A DNA stretch of 64,000 nucleotides from Mesocricetibacter intestinalis (GCF_004363295.1 NZ_SNYQ01000001.1:62001-126000), one strand, 5' to 3'. Shown: positions 18,446-30,934, counted from the first letter of the stretch. Numbers and translations: made by a program. Notes: a model not told the origin generated them from the sequence alone.

Positions 18446-19465
18446 ATGAAGAAAGCCATTGTTATCGGTGCAAGCGGTTATACCGGCGCGGAATTGGTGC
18501 GGATTCTGGTTCGGCATCCGCATTTTGATTTATCGGGACTTTATGTTTCGGGCAACAGCCTAGATGCCGGTAAGCCGATTTCGGCACTGTATCCGCAGCT
18601 CGGGCAGATCTGCGATTTAAGTTTGCAGCCGTTGCCGGAAAAAAATAGCGAAGCAATGAGCGCACTTGCCCGCAGCGCCGATCTTGTGTTTCTGGCAACC
18701 GCACATGAAGTGAGCCATGAACTGGCGCCGCTGTTTTTGCAGCAAGGTTGTAAGGTGTTTGATTTATCCGGTGCTTACCGGGTTAATCGCGCCGATTTTT
18801 ATCCGCGTTTTTACGGCTTTGAACATCGCTATCCGGAATTACTGCAGCAGGCGGTATACGGTTTGGCGGAATGGAATGCGGAACAGATTCGGCATGGGGA
18901 TTTAGTTGCGGTGGCGGGTTGCTATCCTACGGTATCGCAGCTCTGTTTGAAACCTTTAATCGAAAAGGGACTGCTCGATCTCAGTTTGCCGCCGATTATC
19001 AATGCGGTTAGCGGGGTCAGCGGCGCAGGGCGTAAAGCCTCGCTTACCTCCGCATTCTGTGAAGTGAGTCTAAACGCCTATGGGGTGTTTAATCACCGCC
19101 ATCAGCCGGAAATTGCCACCCATTTAGGCACGGAGGTGATTTTTACTCCGCATTTGGGGAATTTTAAGCGGGGGATTTTAGCCACCATTACGGCGAAATT
19201 ACAGAAGGGCGTCGATGATGAGAAAATTCGCTCTGCTTATGCCGGTTATTATCATGATAAACCGCTAATCCGTCTTTATACGCAGGGATTACCAAGTATT
19301 AAGGGGGTGGAATTTTTGCCTTATTGCGATATCGGGTTTGCCTGTAAGGAGGGTTATATTATTATAATCGGCGCCGAGGATAATTTATTAAAAGGTGCGG
19401 CGGCACAGGCCGTACAATGTGCGAATATTCGCTACGGACTGGCGGAAACTTTAGGATTATGCTGA
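18446..19465 (+). CDS. argC: N-acetyl-gamma-glutamyl-phosphate reductase ArgC
   Basis: ArgC reduces N-acetylglutamyl phosphate to the semialdehyde with NADPH, the third step of arginine synthesis. The 339-residue protein begins with the Rossmann motif [16 protein letters not shown]. It has the active-site Cys in [13 protein letters not shown] (about residue 156) and HRHQPEI as the catalytic His region. Length is normal for the type 1 enzyme (334 in E. coli). It is separated from argB by a single base. Confidence 0.94.
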   Translation: MKKAIVIGASGYTGAELVRILVRHPHFDLSGLYVSGNSLDAGKPISALYPQLGQICDLSLQPLPEKNSEAMSALARSADLVFLATAHEVSHELAPLFLQQGCKVFDLSGAYRVNRADFYPRFYGFEHRYPELLQQAVYGLAEWNAEQIRHGDLVAVAGCYPTVSQLCLKPLIEKGLLDLSLPPIINAVSGVSGAGRKASLTSAFCEVSLNAYGVFNHRHQPEIATHLGTEVIFTPHLGNFKRGILATITAKLQKGVDDEKIRSAYAGYYHDKPLIRLYTQGLPSIKGVEFLPYCDIGFACKEGYIIIIGAEDNLLKGAAAQAVQCANIRYGLAETLGLC

Positions 19466-19466
19466 G

Positions 19467-20240
19467 ATGAACCCATTAGTACTGAAATTGGGCGGCGTGC
19501 TGCTGGATACGCCGGCCGCTATGGAAAATTTATTTACCGCACTGGCGGATTACCAGCGTAACTTCGCCCGTCCTCTAGTGATTGTACACGGCGGCGGTTG
19601 TGTTGTGGACGATTTAATGCGGCGCCTGGATTTACCGGTTCGTAAAAAAAACGGACTACGGGTAACGCCCGAGGATCAAATCGATATTATTGTTGCCGCA
19701 TTGGCCGGTATCGCCAATAAAACCCTGGTGTCGCAGGCGGTTAAATTTAACCTTAACCCGGTGGGGCTTTGTCTGGCGGACGGTAATCTGACCAAAGCGG
19801 CTCAGTTTGATCCCGAGTTGGGACATGTGGCTACGGTGGTAGCAAGAAGCCCGGCATTACTGGATAATTTACTCGGCGAGGCGTTTTTACCTATTATCAG
19901 TTCTATTGCGGCGGATGAGAGCGGGCGCCTGATGAATGTGAATGCGGATCAGGCGGCAACGGCCATCGCTTCCCTGATTAATGGGGATTTGGTGATGCTA
20001 TCCGATGTGGACGGCGTACTGGACGAGAACAAGCAGCTGTTGTCAAAACTGAACGGAGCGCAGATCAAAGGGCTGATTAATGATAAGGTCATTACCGACG
20101 GAATGATCGTTAAGGTCAATGCGGCATTGGATGCAGCAAAAATTTTGAACCGCGGAGTGGATATTGCTAATTGGAAATATCCGCAGAAACTTACCGCACT
20201 TTTAGCCGGTGAGATTATAGGTACCCGGATTTATCCGTAA
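19467..20240 (+). CDS. argB: acetylglutamate kinase ArgB
   Basis: ArgB phosphorylates N-acetylglutamate. The 257-residue amino acid kinase has LVLKLGGVLLDTP at the N-terminus, VIVHGGGCVVDDLM, and the C-terminal KVNAALDAAKILNRGVDIA. The short form without the N-terminal helix is the arginine-insensitive type seen in E. coli (258 residues). An uptake word lies at 20193-20201 near the 3' end. Confidence 0.94.
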   Translation: MNPLVLKLGGVLLDTPAAMENLFTALADYQRNFARPLVIVHGGGCVVDDLMRRLDLPVRKKNGLRVTPEDQIDIIVAALAGIANKTLVSQAVKFNLNPVGLCLADGNLTKAAQFDPELGHVATVVARSPALLDNLLGEAFLPIISSIAADESGRLMNVNADQAATAIASLINGDLVMLSDVDGVLDENKQLLSKLNGAQIKGLINDKVITDGMIVKVNAALDAAKILNRGVDIANWKYPQKLTALLAGEIIGTRIYP

Positions 20241-20245
20241 TTATT

Positions 20246-20290
20246 AAGGCGGGAAAAATCCCGCTTCTCACAACGGCGGCAGCGCCGTTT
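20246..20290 (+). other. two small hairpins in the argB-argH spacer
   Basis: GCGGGA/TCCCGC (20249-20254 with 20259-20264) and AACGGCG/CGCCGTT (20272-20278 with 20283-20289) fill the 112-base gap. The second is followed by only three T's. They could lower argH transcription or protect mRNA ends; that is inference. Confidence 0.35.
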
Positions 20291-20352
20291 CAGCGTTATA
20301 TCAATTATATTTTGCCGATGTTGCGGCGGACTATTAAGAAAGGAAAAAATAT

Positions 20353-21732
20353 ATGGCACTTTGGGGTGGTCGTTTTACACAGGCGGCGGATCAGCGTTTT
20401 AAAGATTTTAACGATTCTCTGCGTTTCGATTATCGTTTGGCGGAACAGGATATTGAAGGTTCTATCGGTTGGTCGAAAGCGCTGGTGAAAGTGGGTGTAT
20501 TAAGCCCGCAGGAACAGCAGCAGTTGGAACAGGCGTTGGAACTGTTATTAATTGAAGTTCGTTCCAATCCGCAGGCGATTTTACAAGATGATGCGGAAGA
20601 TATTCACAGCTGGGTGGAAAGTAAGCTTATCGATAAAGTGGGGAATCTGGGCAAAAAACTGCATACCGGGCGCAGTCGTAATGATCAGGTGGCGGTAGAT
20701 ATTAAAATGTGGTGTAAACAGCAGGTTACCGAATTGCAATACTGCATTCGTCAGTTGCAGGCCAAACTGGTGAAAACCGCAGAGAATAATCAACATGCGG
20801 TGATGCCGGGTTATACCCATTTACAGCGGGCGCAGCCTATTAGTTTCGCCCATTGGTGTATGGCTTATGTGGAAATGTTGGAACGGGATTATTCCCGTTT
20901 GAGCGACGCCTATCAGCGTATGAACAGCTGCCCGCTGGGTAGCGGCGCCTTGGCCGGTACCGCCTATGCCATAGATCGCGAACAGCTGGCGCAGGATTTA
21001 GGCTTTGCCCGGGCTACCCGTAACAGTCTGGACAGCGTATCCGATCGCGATCATATTGTGGAGCTGCTTTCCGCCGCTTCTTTAAGTATGGTTCATTTAT
21101 CCCGCTTTGCCGAGGATATGATTATTTTTAACAGCGGAGAAGCGGATTTTGTCGAGCTTTCCGATCTCGTAACTTCCGGCTCCTCGCTGATGCCGCAGAA
21201 AAAAAATCCCGATGCCTGCGAATTGATCCGTGGTAAAACCGGTCGGGTAATAGGTGCGCTGAATGCGATGATGATCACGCTGAAAGGACTTCCGCTGGCA
21301 TATAACAAGGATATGCAGGAGGATAAGGAAGGGATTTTCGATGCGTTGGATACTTGGCATGACTGCCTGACCATGGCGGCCTTTGTATTGGAAGATATCC
21401 GCGTAAATGTGGAACGCACCCGCGAAGCGGCCCTGAAGGGTTATTCCAATGCGACGGAACTGGCGGATTATTTGGTGGCGAAAGGTGTTCCTTTCCGGGA
21501 TTCTCATCATATTGTGGGCGAAACCGTGGTTTATGCCATTAAGGTGCATAAGGGGCTGGAAGATCTGAGCTTGGCGGAGTTCCGTCAGTTCAGCGATGTG
21601 GTGGCGGAAGACGTGTATGATATTCTACTGCTGCAATCCTGTTTGGATAAACGCTGTGCTAAGGGCGGGGTTTCGCCGTTGCGGGTGGCGGAGGCCATCT
21701 CCGAAGCGAAGCAACGTATCGGTTTGAAATAA
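20353..21732 (+). CDS. argH: argininosuccinate lyase ArgH
   Basis: ArgH splits argininosuccinate into arginine and fumarate. The 459-residue fumarase-superfamily protein starts [20 protein letters not shown]. It has [31 protein letters not shown] and the signature [19 protein letters not shown] with the catalytic serine loop. AAGGAAAAAAT precedes ATG 20353. argG and argF are not nearby. The 1-base argC-argB and 112-base argB-argH gaps suggest one operon. Confidence 0.94.
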   Translation: MALWGGRFTQAADQRFKDFNDSLRFDYRLAEQDIEGSIGWSKALVKVGVLSPQEQQQLEQALELLLIEVRSNPQAILQDDAEDIHSWVESKLIDKVGNLGKKLHTGRSRNDQVAVDIKMWCKQQVTELQYCIRQLQAKLVKTAENNQHAVMPGYTHLQRAQPISFAHWCMAYVEMLERDYSRLSDAYQRMNSCPLGSGALAGTAYAIDREQLAQDLGFARATRNSLDSVSDRDHIVELLSAASLSMVHLSRFAEDMIIFNSGEADFVELSDLVTSGSSLMPQKKNPDACELIRGKTGRVIGALNAMMITLKGLPLAYNKDMQEDKEGIFDALDTWHDCLTMAAFVLEDIRVNVERTREAALKGYSNATELADYLVAKGVPFRDSHHIVGETVVYAIKVHKGLEDLSLAEFRQFSDVVAEDVYDILLLQSCLDKRCAKGGVSPLRVAEAISEAKQRIGLK

Positions 21733-21752
21733 AGATAAAAGTTGCCGAAATT

Positions 21753-21803
21753 AATCTGCCCCCTAAAGATTGAACAATAACCGATTAGGGGGCAGATTTT
21801 TTA
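21753..21803 (+). terminator. intrinsic terminator of argCBH
   Basis: A perfect 14-bp stem (21753-21766 with 21785-21798), an 18-base loop, then a T tract. It also ends messages from the convergent minus-strand gene poorly, as its left side lacks an A run. Confidence 0.8.
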
Positions 21804-21808
21804 TATTA

Positions 21809-21817
21809 AAGTGCGGT
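21809..21817 (+). repeat. DNA uptake signal sequence
   Basis: AAGTGCGGT followed by GGATTTTC lies just after the argH terminator. Confidence 0.85.
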
Positions 21818-21841
21818 GGATTTTCAATGGTTTTTTTAAAC

Positions 21842-22246
21842 CTATTTTAACCATTGAATCACTAATTTATCGTTAATTTCTTCATGGGACCACATACTGC
21901 CCAAATCGGGTTGCGGATATTTACTGTGGTTATAGCCGATTAAACGGGTGAAATCGAAGACCCCGTGCGGATAACCGTTAATCAGCAAATAAGCGCTGTC
22001 GCCGCTTTCATTCCAGCAGATTTGTATTTTGCGCGCTTCCTGTAAATTTTCAATATCGCTGACCGAGTATAGGTACAGGCTGTCCGCCACGGGGTTTGCT
22101 TTATCACGGAGGTCCATGGCATAGAAATAACCGGTTTCGCCGTCGTCCTCAAAGATGACAACAAAGTCATCATTGGCGGTGGAATGGGCGCCGACACGTT
22201 TGGCTTGACCTATAAGATGTTTATCTTCTAATACTAAATGTAGCAT
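21842..22246 (-). CDS. conserved hypothetical protein (DUF2251-like)
   Basis: This 134-residue acidic soluble protein opens MLHLVLEDKHLIGQAKRVGA and contains FVVIFEDDGETGYFYAMDL and CWNESGDSAYLLINGYPHGVFDF. I believe it belongs to the DUF2251 family, of unknown function. It has no signal peptide or membrane segment. It is 18 bp downstream of the Nudix gene on the same strand, so the two probably share a message. Confidence 0.7.
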   Translation of the reverse strand: MLHLVLEDKHLIGQAKRVGAHSTANDDFVVIFEDDGETGYFYAMDLRDKANPVADSLYLYSVSDIENLQEARKIQICWNESGDSAYLLINGYPHGVFDFTRLIGYNHSKYPQPDLGSMWSHEEINDKLVIQWLK

Positions 22247-22264
22247 AACTTCCTCATTCGGAGA

Positions 22265-22897
22265 TTAATCGAACTCTGTTGTCCAGTGCGGAGAACGGTG
22301 GGCTTCGAAGCATAACCGTACCTGCTGTTCGGTGTTTTTTTCCCGCGCCATCGGCGGCAGTTCGTCTAAAGCGAAATAAGCGCTGGCGAGGGTTTCGTTG
22401 TTCGGGCGGAATTCGCCGCCGATTAAATCGCACATAACAAAAACTTTCAGCACATGATGGACAAAGGGCGGAAAATTGCGCTTACGCTGATCATGGATTG
22501 CGATAATATAGCGCGGTATTACCTCCAGCCCGGCTTCTTCTCTGGTTTCTTTAACCGTATTGCCGGCAATGGTCTCCTGTACGTCGACCCAGCCGCCGGG
22601 TAAGGACCAGAGTCCGTCGTTTTCCTGTACCAGCAGAATTTTGTCCTGTTTGAAAATCGCCGCCCGGCTGTCCAGTTTCGGCGTTTGATACCCCTGTTCG
22701 TTACAGAACAGCGCTTTGACTTTCTCTACGGGAATATCGCTTTTATAGCTCAGCATTTCCGCGCTAATCTCGCGTAAACGCGTATAACGCTCAATATCGT
22801 AAATATCACGAGCGTAGGCAAGGCCGTTTTGCGCGATGCTTTGTATTTCCAAAGCCCAACCCAACCAGGGTTCGTTTAGCAGTTTATCCTGTTGCAT
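22265..22897 (-). CDS. Nudix hydrolase with N-terminal helical domain
   Basis: This protein probably hydrolyses a nucleoside diphosphate derivative; the substrate cannot be read from sequence. The 210-residue form from ATG 22897 is preferred because GGAGAAGGT lies just before it; an ATG seven codons upstream (22918) would include that site. Residues 1-60 form an alpha-helical NUDIX_N-like domain. The Nudix box GGWVDVQETIAGNTVKETRE (about residues 102-121) keeps the glutamates of GX5EX7REUXEEXGU but has Lys for the first Arg. Confidence 0.82.
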   Translation of the reverse strand: MQQDKLLNEPWLGWALEIQSIAQNGLAYARDIYDIERYTRLREISAEMLSYKSDIPVEKVKALFCNEQGYQTPKLDSRAAIFKQDKILLVQENDGLWSLPGGWVDVQETIAGNTVKETREEAGLEVIPRYIIAIHDQRKRNFPPFVHHVLKVFVMCDLIGGEFRPNNETLASAYFALDELPPMAREKNTEQQVRLCFEAHRSPHWTTEFD

Positions 22898-22910
22898 ACC
22901 TTCTCCATAA

Positions 22911-22937
22911 TAAAACACCGCACAAAAAGTGCGGTGT
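22911..22937 (-). terminator. eno terminator built on an uptake-signal inverted pair
   Basis: ACACCGCAC and GTGCGGTGT (22915-22923 and 22929-22937) form a 9-bp stem with a 5-base loop, followed on the minus strand by TTTTA. One arm is a perfect uptake word (22927-22935). It lies 29 bases beyond the eno stop. Confidence 0.75.
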
Positions 22938-22965
22938 AAATTTCATCGGTTTTTCAGCACGCTGA

Positions 22966-24288
<1,323 letters not shown>

Positions 24289-24461
24289 TTAAATGAAATA
24301 AAAAACGATCCGTATATTAAAGGGATTTTCCGTTTTTGTCTTGTAAAAAATCAATTTTCGTTGATTTGAATCCGGTTTTACAGCGGGGTGAAGGAATATT
24401 GCGGCGGATTTCGCAGGTTGCAGGTTTTCCGGTGGGAAAATATTTTCGAGCCTTTGCTCTT

Positions 24462-24479
24462 TTGTCATTAAACCGTCAT
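24462..24479 (+). promoter_or_regulatory. Pho box upstream of the GDPD-fold gene
   Basis: TTGTCAT-taaa-CCGTCAT: both repeats keep GTCAT and each deviates at one of the first two bases. TAGGCT (24490-24495) begins after 10 bases, the same spacing as at the other two Pho-box promoters. Confidence 0.65.
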
Positions 24480-24489
24480 AAATATGGGG

Positions 24490-24495
24490 TAGGCT
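24490..24495 (+). promoter_or_regulatory. -10 element TAGGCT behind the Pho box
   Basis: It keeps the TA....T frame of a -10 and the 10-base distance from the Pho box. TATAGC at 24496 is an alternative. Confidence 0.45.
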
Positions 24496-24526
24496 ATAGC
24501 TGAATTTCTGCCGAAGGAGTACATTT

Positions 24527-25417
24527 ATGTCGCTTTATCGTTATTGTTTGTATAGTTTGATCGCCCTATTCGCTTTCCCTTTATCGGTTTTGGCGGAGCG
24601 GGCCCCGGGGCCGAAAATCATCGCCCATCGAGCGGGAACCGACGACGCCCCGGAAAATACCCTGTTTGCCATTGAGGAATCCCTGCGTAATAAGGCGGAT
24701 GCGATTTGGATTACGATTCAGCTTTCTAAAGATAATGTTCCGGTATTGTACCGACCGCGGGATCTGAGCGCCAATACCAATCTGAAGGGAGCGGTTTCCT
24801 CCTTTAGTGCGGAGGAATTGGCACAGGCCGATGCCGGTTATAATTTTCAGCCGAAAAAGAATTTTCCCTACCGACATAAAAATATCACCGTTCCGACCTT
24901 GGAGCAGGTGCTGACTCGTTATCCCCATACTTTTTTTTATCTGGATATAAAATCGCCCGATGCGGATCCCGCACAGATGACGAAAGCCTTAATGCAGGTG
25001 CTGAAAAAACATCATGCGCTGGAGCGCATTCGGGTTTATTCCACCGAAAGCAAATTTTTGCAGGCATTGCCGCCAGAGGTGCCGAAATTCGTCAGCCGGG
25101 ATAGTACGCGCCAATATTTGGTAGAAACCCTGCTGAATGGTAATAGTTGCCCGCCTTCCTTAGCGGAGTCGGGCTGGCACGGTTTTGAACTGTATCGCAA
25201 GGTGAAAGTGGTGGAGCGCTTTACCCTCGGCGAGGGAGTAAGCGAAGCGACGTTGGCCTGGTCGCCCCAGGATATGCAATGCTTTAAGCAAAGTGCGCAG
25301 CATATTATTTTATTCGGTATTAACGGGCCGGAAGAAATGGATATGGCGCGTCGCCTGGGTGCAGATGGGGTAATGGTTAATTCGCCGAAGCTGTTTAAGT
25401 CGCCGGCGCAGGATTGA
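24527..25417 (+). CDS. exported glycerophosphodiester phosphodiesterase-family protein, variant active site
   Basis: The 296-residue protein begins with a signal peptide (MSLYRYCLYSLIALFAFPLS then VLAE) and the GDPD opening IIAHRAGTDDAPENTLFAIE, keeping the catalytic His and the PENT Glu. The next motifs depart from the standard family: the ExD metal pair is replaced by WITIQLS and the second catalytic His by YRPRDLS. I recall similar RPxDL sequences in a subgroup of GDPD proteins, so this may be a real variant rather than a dead enzyme. GAAGGAG precedes ATG 24527. The Pho box implies phosphate control. Confidence 0.78.
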   Translation: MSLYRYCLYSLIALFAFPLSVLAERAPGPKIIAHRAGTDDAPENTLFAIEESLRNKADAIWITIQLSKDNVPVLYRPRDLSANTNLKGAVSSFSAEELAQADAGYNFQPKKNFPYRHKNITVPTLEQVLTRYPHTFFYLDIKSPDADPAQMTKALMQVLKKHHALERIRVYSTESKFLQALPPEVPKFVSRDSTRQYLVETLLNGNSCPPSLAESGWHGFELYRKVKVVERFTLGEGVSEATLAWSPQDMQCFKQSAQHIILFGINGPEEMDMARRLGADGVMVNSPKLFKSPAQD

Positions 25418-25450
25418 TTAGAGGCTCGGGCGCCGCTGCTTGCGCCGGAA

Positions 25451-25484
25451 TAAAAGGCTACCGCTTCATAATATAGCGGCAGCC
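25451..25484 (-). terminator. intrinsic terminator of pyrG
   Basis: Stem 25456-25465 with 25475-25484 (10 bp, one G-T pair), 9-base loop; on the minus strand it is followed by TTTTATT. It lies about 20 bases beyond the pyrG stop. Confidence 0.7.
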
Positions 25485-25506
25485 CTTGTGCTTGAGAAAA
25501 GAGCGG

Positions 25507-27258
<1,752 letters not shown>

Positions 27259-27394
27259 TTACAGGTAATTGATTTACAGCCGATTAGCTACTCAAGACGG
27301 GAGGATAGTATATAGTAAAACGCCGAGCGACTCAATCGCCGAATGCAGGGAAAGAGAAACTAGGTATGGCGGGGATTGTTCGGGTTTGCCCCGA

Positions 27395-27403
27395 AAGTGC
27401 GGT
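27395..27403 (+). repeat. DNA uptake signal sequence
   Basis: AAGTGCGGT followed by CGAAAAAT, close to the full extended uptake consensus. Confidence 0.88.
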
Positions 27404-27583
27404 CGAAAAATACAAAGTTTTCGGCACGAAAGAGCGAGAGGATTATGCGGCAAAGATCCGAATATGGGCTGGGTTTGCCCTCGGCATAATAAGGGGAAAT
27501 CAGAGGGCGGTGGATATTTCCCATATCGCCGCTGAAATTGAAACCGCAGTTAAAGCAGGTAATCTCTTTGTTAACCAAAGCTT

Positions 27584-27610
27584 TCCGCACCTATTTTGCG
27601 AGGGTGCGGA
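27584..27610 (-). terminator. hairpin just after ygfZ, weak terminator
   Basis: TCCGCACC and GGTGCGGA (27584-27591 with 27603-27610) form an 8-bp stem. Outer bases (TAACCAAAG and CTTGGTTA) can extend it with a small bulge. There is no T tract, so it may be a processing or stability element. Confidence 0.4.
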
Positions 27611-27615
27611 CTTGG

Positions 27616-28443
27616 TTATAAATCATAAGGCAGCGGATAAAGTTCGAGCGCCGTTTGTTGCTCCGGCAGACGAAATTGCGGGGTTTCTCCTTCCCAACGG
27701 TTTAATACCGCCTGTAGCCATAAGGTGTCGCCTTGGCAGATTGCGCTTAATACGCTCCCTGTTTTACGCCAGCCGTTTTCCAGCGCAATTTCCAGCTCCG
27801 AGCCCGGCGACGGGCATTGTCCGCCGCTGGAGGTAAAGGTAAACATCGCCCGCTTGTTGGCGCCGCGGAACTGGGCGCGAGCCACGGTTTCCTGCCCGAT
27901 ATAGCAGCCCTTGCGGAATGAAATCGCCTGTTCCAGCGCTTGTAGGTTTAAGGCCTGCGGAATAAATTGGTTTTGTAGCTCCGCCGACAACAGCGGGTAG
28001 CCCTGTTGTATCTCCCAGCAGTCCCATTCGTCGCTGCGGTTCTGTGCGGCGGCTTGTTGCGGGTTGAGCAATAGGCTGTATGCGCCCAGATTAATATAAA
28101 ATTCGGCGTTAATTTCAGTGCATTTTGCCGTAGGAGCAGCGGCGATTTCCGTTTCCAGCGGGCGAATTTCCACTTTTGAGAAAATCGCATATTTCTTTAG
28201 CTGAGCTAATGCGTGCGGGGCGGAATCCGCACGTACCAAGGCATAAAAACATTGTTCCCGAGCGTGATAAAGGCGCAGCAGTGCGCCGACTTTGCCCTTA
28301 GGATCACAGTGGGCGCACAGGGTCGAACTGCCGACGGGGAGCTGGTTCAAATCGCAGGTGAGTTGTCCCTGCAGATAGGTTTGTGCCTCCGGGCCGCAAA
28401 TTTCAAGCAAGCGGTATTGGGGAAGGGCGATTAATTCGTTCAT
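27616..28443 (-). CDS. ygfZ: tRNA-modifying / Fe-S maintenance protein YgfZ
   Basis: YgfZ is a folate-binding protein of the GcvT-like fold, needed for activity of some Fe-S enzymes, including the tRNA methylthiotransferase MiaB. The 275-residue protein starts near LPQYRLLEICGPEAQTYLQG and has the diagnostic RKGCYIGQETVARAQFRGA with the conserved Cys (about residue 190). E. coli YgfZ is 326 residues; shorter forms are usual in Pasteurellaceae. It begins 5 bp after yicC on the same strand, so the two are probably cotranscribed. Confidence 0.87.
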   Translation of the reverse strand: MNELIALPQYRLLEICGPEAQTYLQGQLTCDLNQLPVGSSTLCAHCDPKGKVGALLRLYHAREQCFYALVRADSAPHALAQLKKYAIFSKVEIRPLETEIAAAPTAKCTEINAEFYINLGAYSLLLNPQQAAAQNRSDEWDCWEIQQGYPLLSAELQNQFIPQALNLQALEQAISFRKGCYIGQETVARAQFRGANKRAMFTFTSSGGQCPSPGSELEIALENGWRKTGSVLSAICQGDTLWLQAVLNRWEGETPQFRLPEQQTALELYPLPYDL

Positions 28444-28448
28444 AACTG

Positions 28449-29312
28449 TTATTCCAGATTTTGGATTTGTTCACGCATTTGTTCGATGAACACTTTAAGT
28501 TCCACGGCGGAAGCGGTAATTTCCGCATTAATGGATTTTGACGCCAAGGTATTGGATTCGCGATTGAGTTCCTGCATCATAAAATCCAGTTTGCGTCCCA
28601 CTGCGCCGCCTTTGTGCAGAATGGCGGCGGTTTCTTTTACGTGCAGTTGCAGGCGATCCAGTTCTTCCGCCACATCGATACGCTGAGCCAGCAACACCAT
28701 TTCTTGTTCCAGCCGTTGCGGATCCGCCTGTAGCTGCACTTCCTCGAAGCGTTGCAGCATACGTTCGCGCTGCCATTGTAAAATCTCCGGCATTTTCGAC
28801 CGCACTTTATCGGCTTCGATGCTTATTGCGTCCAGACGTTGCTGAATCAGCTCGCGCAGTTTTTCCCCTTCGCGCGCGCGCATGGCGATAAATTCCGCCA
28901 GTAACGCGTCGAAAGCCGCCAGCAAATCCCGGCTGATGGCGTCCGCATCCTGTTCGGGCGCTTCTACTACACCCGGGTAGCGCAGCACATCAATAGGATT
29001 GATTTCACCCTCGCCGCTTTGCGCTTTAATCCATTGCAGAGAGTGAATGACACGGAGGGCGAAGGGCTGATTCAGGTGCAGTTCGGTATTTGCGCCCTGT
29101 TTATATTCAATGCGCAGGCTGCATTCGATTTTTCCGCGGGTCAGATTGCGGCGCAGTTTTTCGCGTAGAAGATTTTCCAACGCCCGGAACTGTTCCGGCA
29201 GGCGAAAGCTGTTTTCCAGATAACGCTGATTCACGGAGCGTATTTCCCATACGGCATCGCCCCATTCTTTTTTTATTTCATGGCGTGCAAACGCCGTCAT
29301 ACTGTAAATCAT
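28449..29312 (-). CDS. yicC: YicC-family endoribonuclease
   Basis: YicC proteins are RNA-binding endoribonucleases linked to small-RNA turnover in E. coli. The 287-residue protein begins MIYSMTAFARHEIKKEWGDA. It has the N-terminal RSVNQRYLENSFRLPEQF and C-terminal AQRIDVAEELDRLQLHVKE with DFMMQELNRESNTLASKSIN, all very close to E. coli YicC (287 residues). It is divergent from rph, the order found in enterics. An uptake word lies inside the gene at 28799-28807. Confidence 0.93.
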   Translation of the reverse strand: MIYSMTAFARHEIKKEWGDAVWEIRSVNQRYLENSFRLPEQFRALENLLREKLRRNLTRGKIECSLRIEYKQGANTELHLNQPFALRVIHSLQWIKAQSGEGEINPIDVLRYPGVVEAPEQDADAISRDLLAAFDALLAEFIAMRAREGEKLRELIQQRLDAISIEADKVRSKMPEILQWQRERMLQRFEEVQLQADPQRLEQEMVLLAQRIDVAEELDRLQLHVKETAAILHKGGAVGRKLDFMMQELNRESNTLASKSINAEITASAVELKVFIEQMREQIQNLE

Positions 29313-29469
29313 AATAAATGCTCTCTGTTTCTGCCGGCTCTGCTTTTGCGCTTAACCCGGGGGAATCCTGCCGGCGCGATAAAATTATCCGTCATTGTAC
29401 TCATAAATGCCCCCCTGTGCTAGAATAGCGCCGATTTAAATTACTCAGATAAGCAGATAAGGAAAAACT

Positions 29470-30183
29470 ATGCGACCGAATCAACGTGCCGATAATCAGC
29501 CCCGTCCGATAAAAATTACCCGCCGCTATACTAAGCATGCGGAGGGTTCGGTACTGGTGGAGTTCGGTGATACCAAAGTCATCTGTACCGCCAGCGTGGA
29601 AGAAAGCGTACCCCGTTTCTTGAAAGGACAGGGACAGGGTTGGGTAACGGCGGAATACGGTATGTTGCCGCGTTCGACTCATAGCCGTATGGCGCGTGAA
29701 GCGGCTAAGGGAAAACAGGGCGGTCGTACGATGGAAATTCAGCGTTTGATCGCTCGTTCTTTAAGGGCCATGGTGGATTTGAAAGCCCTGGGCGAACGTT
29801 CGATCACCCTGGATTGTGATGTGATTCAGGCCGACGGCGGTACCCGCACCGCTTCCATTACCGGTGCCTGCGTGGCGCTGATCGATGCGATTAACGCACT
29901 GCGGGCGGCGGGAACCCTGAAAACCGATCCGATTAAAGGTCTGGTGGCCGCCGTATCCGTGGGCATTGTTGACGGAACGGCCGTGTGCGATCTGGAATAC
30001 AGTGAAGATTCCGCCGCCGAAACCGATATGAATGTGGTAATGATGGATGACGGTCGTATGATTGAAGTGCAGGGGACGGCAGAGGGCGAACCTTTCAGTC
30101 ATGAGGAATTAATGAAACTGCTGGATTTGGCCAAACAGGGCTGTCATCTTATTTTTGAAGCTCAGCGCCAAGCATTGGCATAA
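29470..30183 (+). CDS. rph: ribonuclease PH
   Basis: RNase PH trims tRNA 3' ends by phosphorolysis. The 237-residue protein starts [20 protein letters not shown] and has [20 protein letters not shown], the Arg-rich [20 protein letters not shown] phosphate-binding region, and [11 protein letters not shown]-like metal residues ([18 protein letters not shown]). The C-terminus is intact, unlike the frameshifted K-12 copy. AAGGAAAAAC precedes ATG 29470. pyrE follows after 16 bp. Confidence 0.95.
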   Translation: MRPNQRADNQPRPIKITRRYTKHAEGSVLVEFGDTKVICTASVEESVPRFLKGQGQGWVTAEYGMLPRSTHSRMAREAAKGKQGGRTMEIQRLIARSLRAMVDLKALGERSITLDCDVIQADGGTRTASITGACVALIDAINALRAAGTLKTDPIKGLVAAVSVGIVDGTAVCDLEYSEDSAAETDMNVVMMDDGRMIEVQGTAEGEPFSHEELMKLLDLAKQGCHLIFEAQRQALA

Positions 30184-30199
30184 ACCAGCGGAGAGAAAT

Positions 30200-30844
30200 A
30201 TGCAGGCCTATAAATCGGAATTTATTCAATTTGCCCTCAGCCGCAATGTACTGCGTTTCGGGCGTTTTCAATTGAAGTCGGGGCGTATCAGTCCTTATTT
30301 TTTCAATGCAGGATTGTTTAACCGAGGGGCGGATTTGGCCCGTTTAGGTGAGTTTTATGCCGCCGCACTCCAGCAAAGTGCGGTGGATTTTGATGTGATT
30401 TTCGGCCCCGCCTATAAGGGGATTCCCATCGGTACCGCCTTGTCTGTCGCTCTGTTTAACCGTTTCGGCGTGGATAAACCGGTTTGCTTTAATCGCAAAG
30501 AGGCGAAGGATCACGGTGAAGGCGGCAACTTAATAGGTAGCCCGTTGCAAGGAAAGGTATTGCTGGTGGACGATGTGATTACCGCCGGTACCGCTATCCG
30601 CGAAGCCATGGATATTATCGCCGCTAATCAGGCGCAGTTAAGCGCAGTGCTGATTGCGCTAAATCGTAAAGAAAAAGGGCGGGGCGAGCTCTCGGCGATT
30701 CAGGAGGTGGAACGGGATTATCGCTGTGAGGTGTTATCCATTATTGATTTGGACGATTTAATGAGTTTTATTGCCGAGGATAAAGGCTATGCCGACTATT
30801 TGCCCGCAATGCGTGCCTATCGCGAAAATTACGGGGTGGAATAA
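30200..30844 (+). CDS. pyrE: orotate phosphoribosyltransferase
   Basis: PyrE joins orotate to PRPP to make OMP in pyrimidine synthesis. Start 30200, after GGAGAGAAAT, gives [20 protein letters not shown]; the frame is open to 30155 but that extension overlaps rph. The PRPP loop [18 protein letters not shown] (about residues 118-135) and [13 protein letters not shown] catalytic loop are intact. Length 214 residues (213 in E. coli). An uptake word lies within the gene (30376-30384). rph-pyrE is the standard operon. Confidence 0.95.
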   Translation: MQAYKSEFIQFALSRNVLRFGRFQLKSGRISPYFFNAGLFNRGADLARLGEFYAAALQQSAVDFDVIFGPAYKGIPIGTALSVALFNRFGVDKPVCFNRKEAKDHGEGGNLIGSPLQGKVLLVDDVITAGTAIREAMDIIAANQAQLSAVLIALNRKEKGRGELSAIQEVERDYRCEVLSIIDLDDLMSFIAEDKGYADYLPAMRAYRENYGVE

Positions 30845-30858
30845 GGGAGCATCAGGGA

Positions 30859-30892
30859 ACAAAGGGCGAATTTTCGCCCTTTGTGCATTTTA
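30859..30892 (+). terminator. intrinsic terminator of rph-pyrE
   Basis: ACAAAGGGCGA (30859-30869) pairs with TCGCCCTTTGT (30874-30884) over a 4-base loop; GCATTTT follows. Confidence 0.75.
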
Positions 30893-30934
30893 AGCCTGCA
30901 TTATTAGCGCATTATTAACATCGCGAGGCGCATT

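Noticed and set aside
22911-22937. Uptake-signal pair as a possible mobile repeat
   Set aside because: Position, stem and T tract fit the eno terminator; no element boundaries or target duplications are seen.
27360-27590. 76-codon minus-strand frame between ygfZ and pyrG, with a CFNCGF segment
   Set aside because: It reads through an uptake word as FFDRTF, has no good ribosome site and no recognisable family.
27366-27836. 156-codon plus-strand frame
   Set aside because: Its second half is antisense to ygfZ and the first half is the same non-coding gap; no family resemblance.
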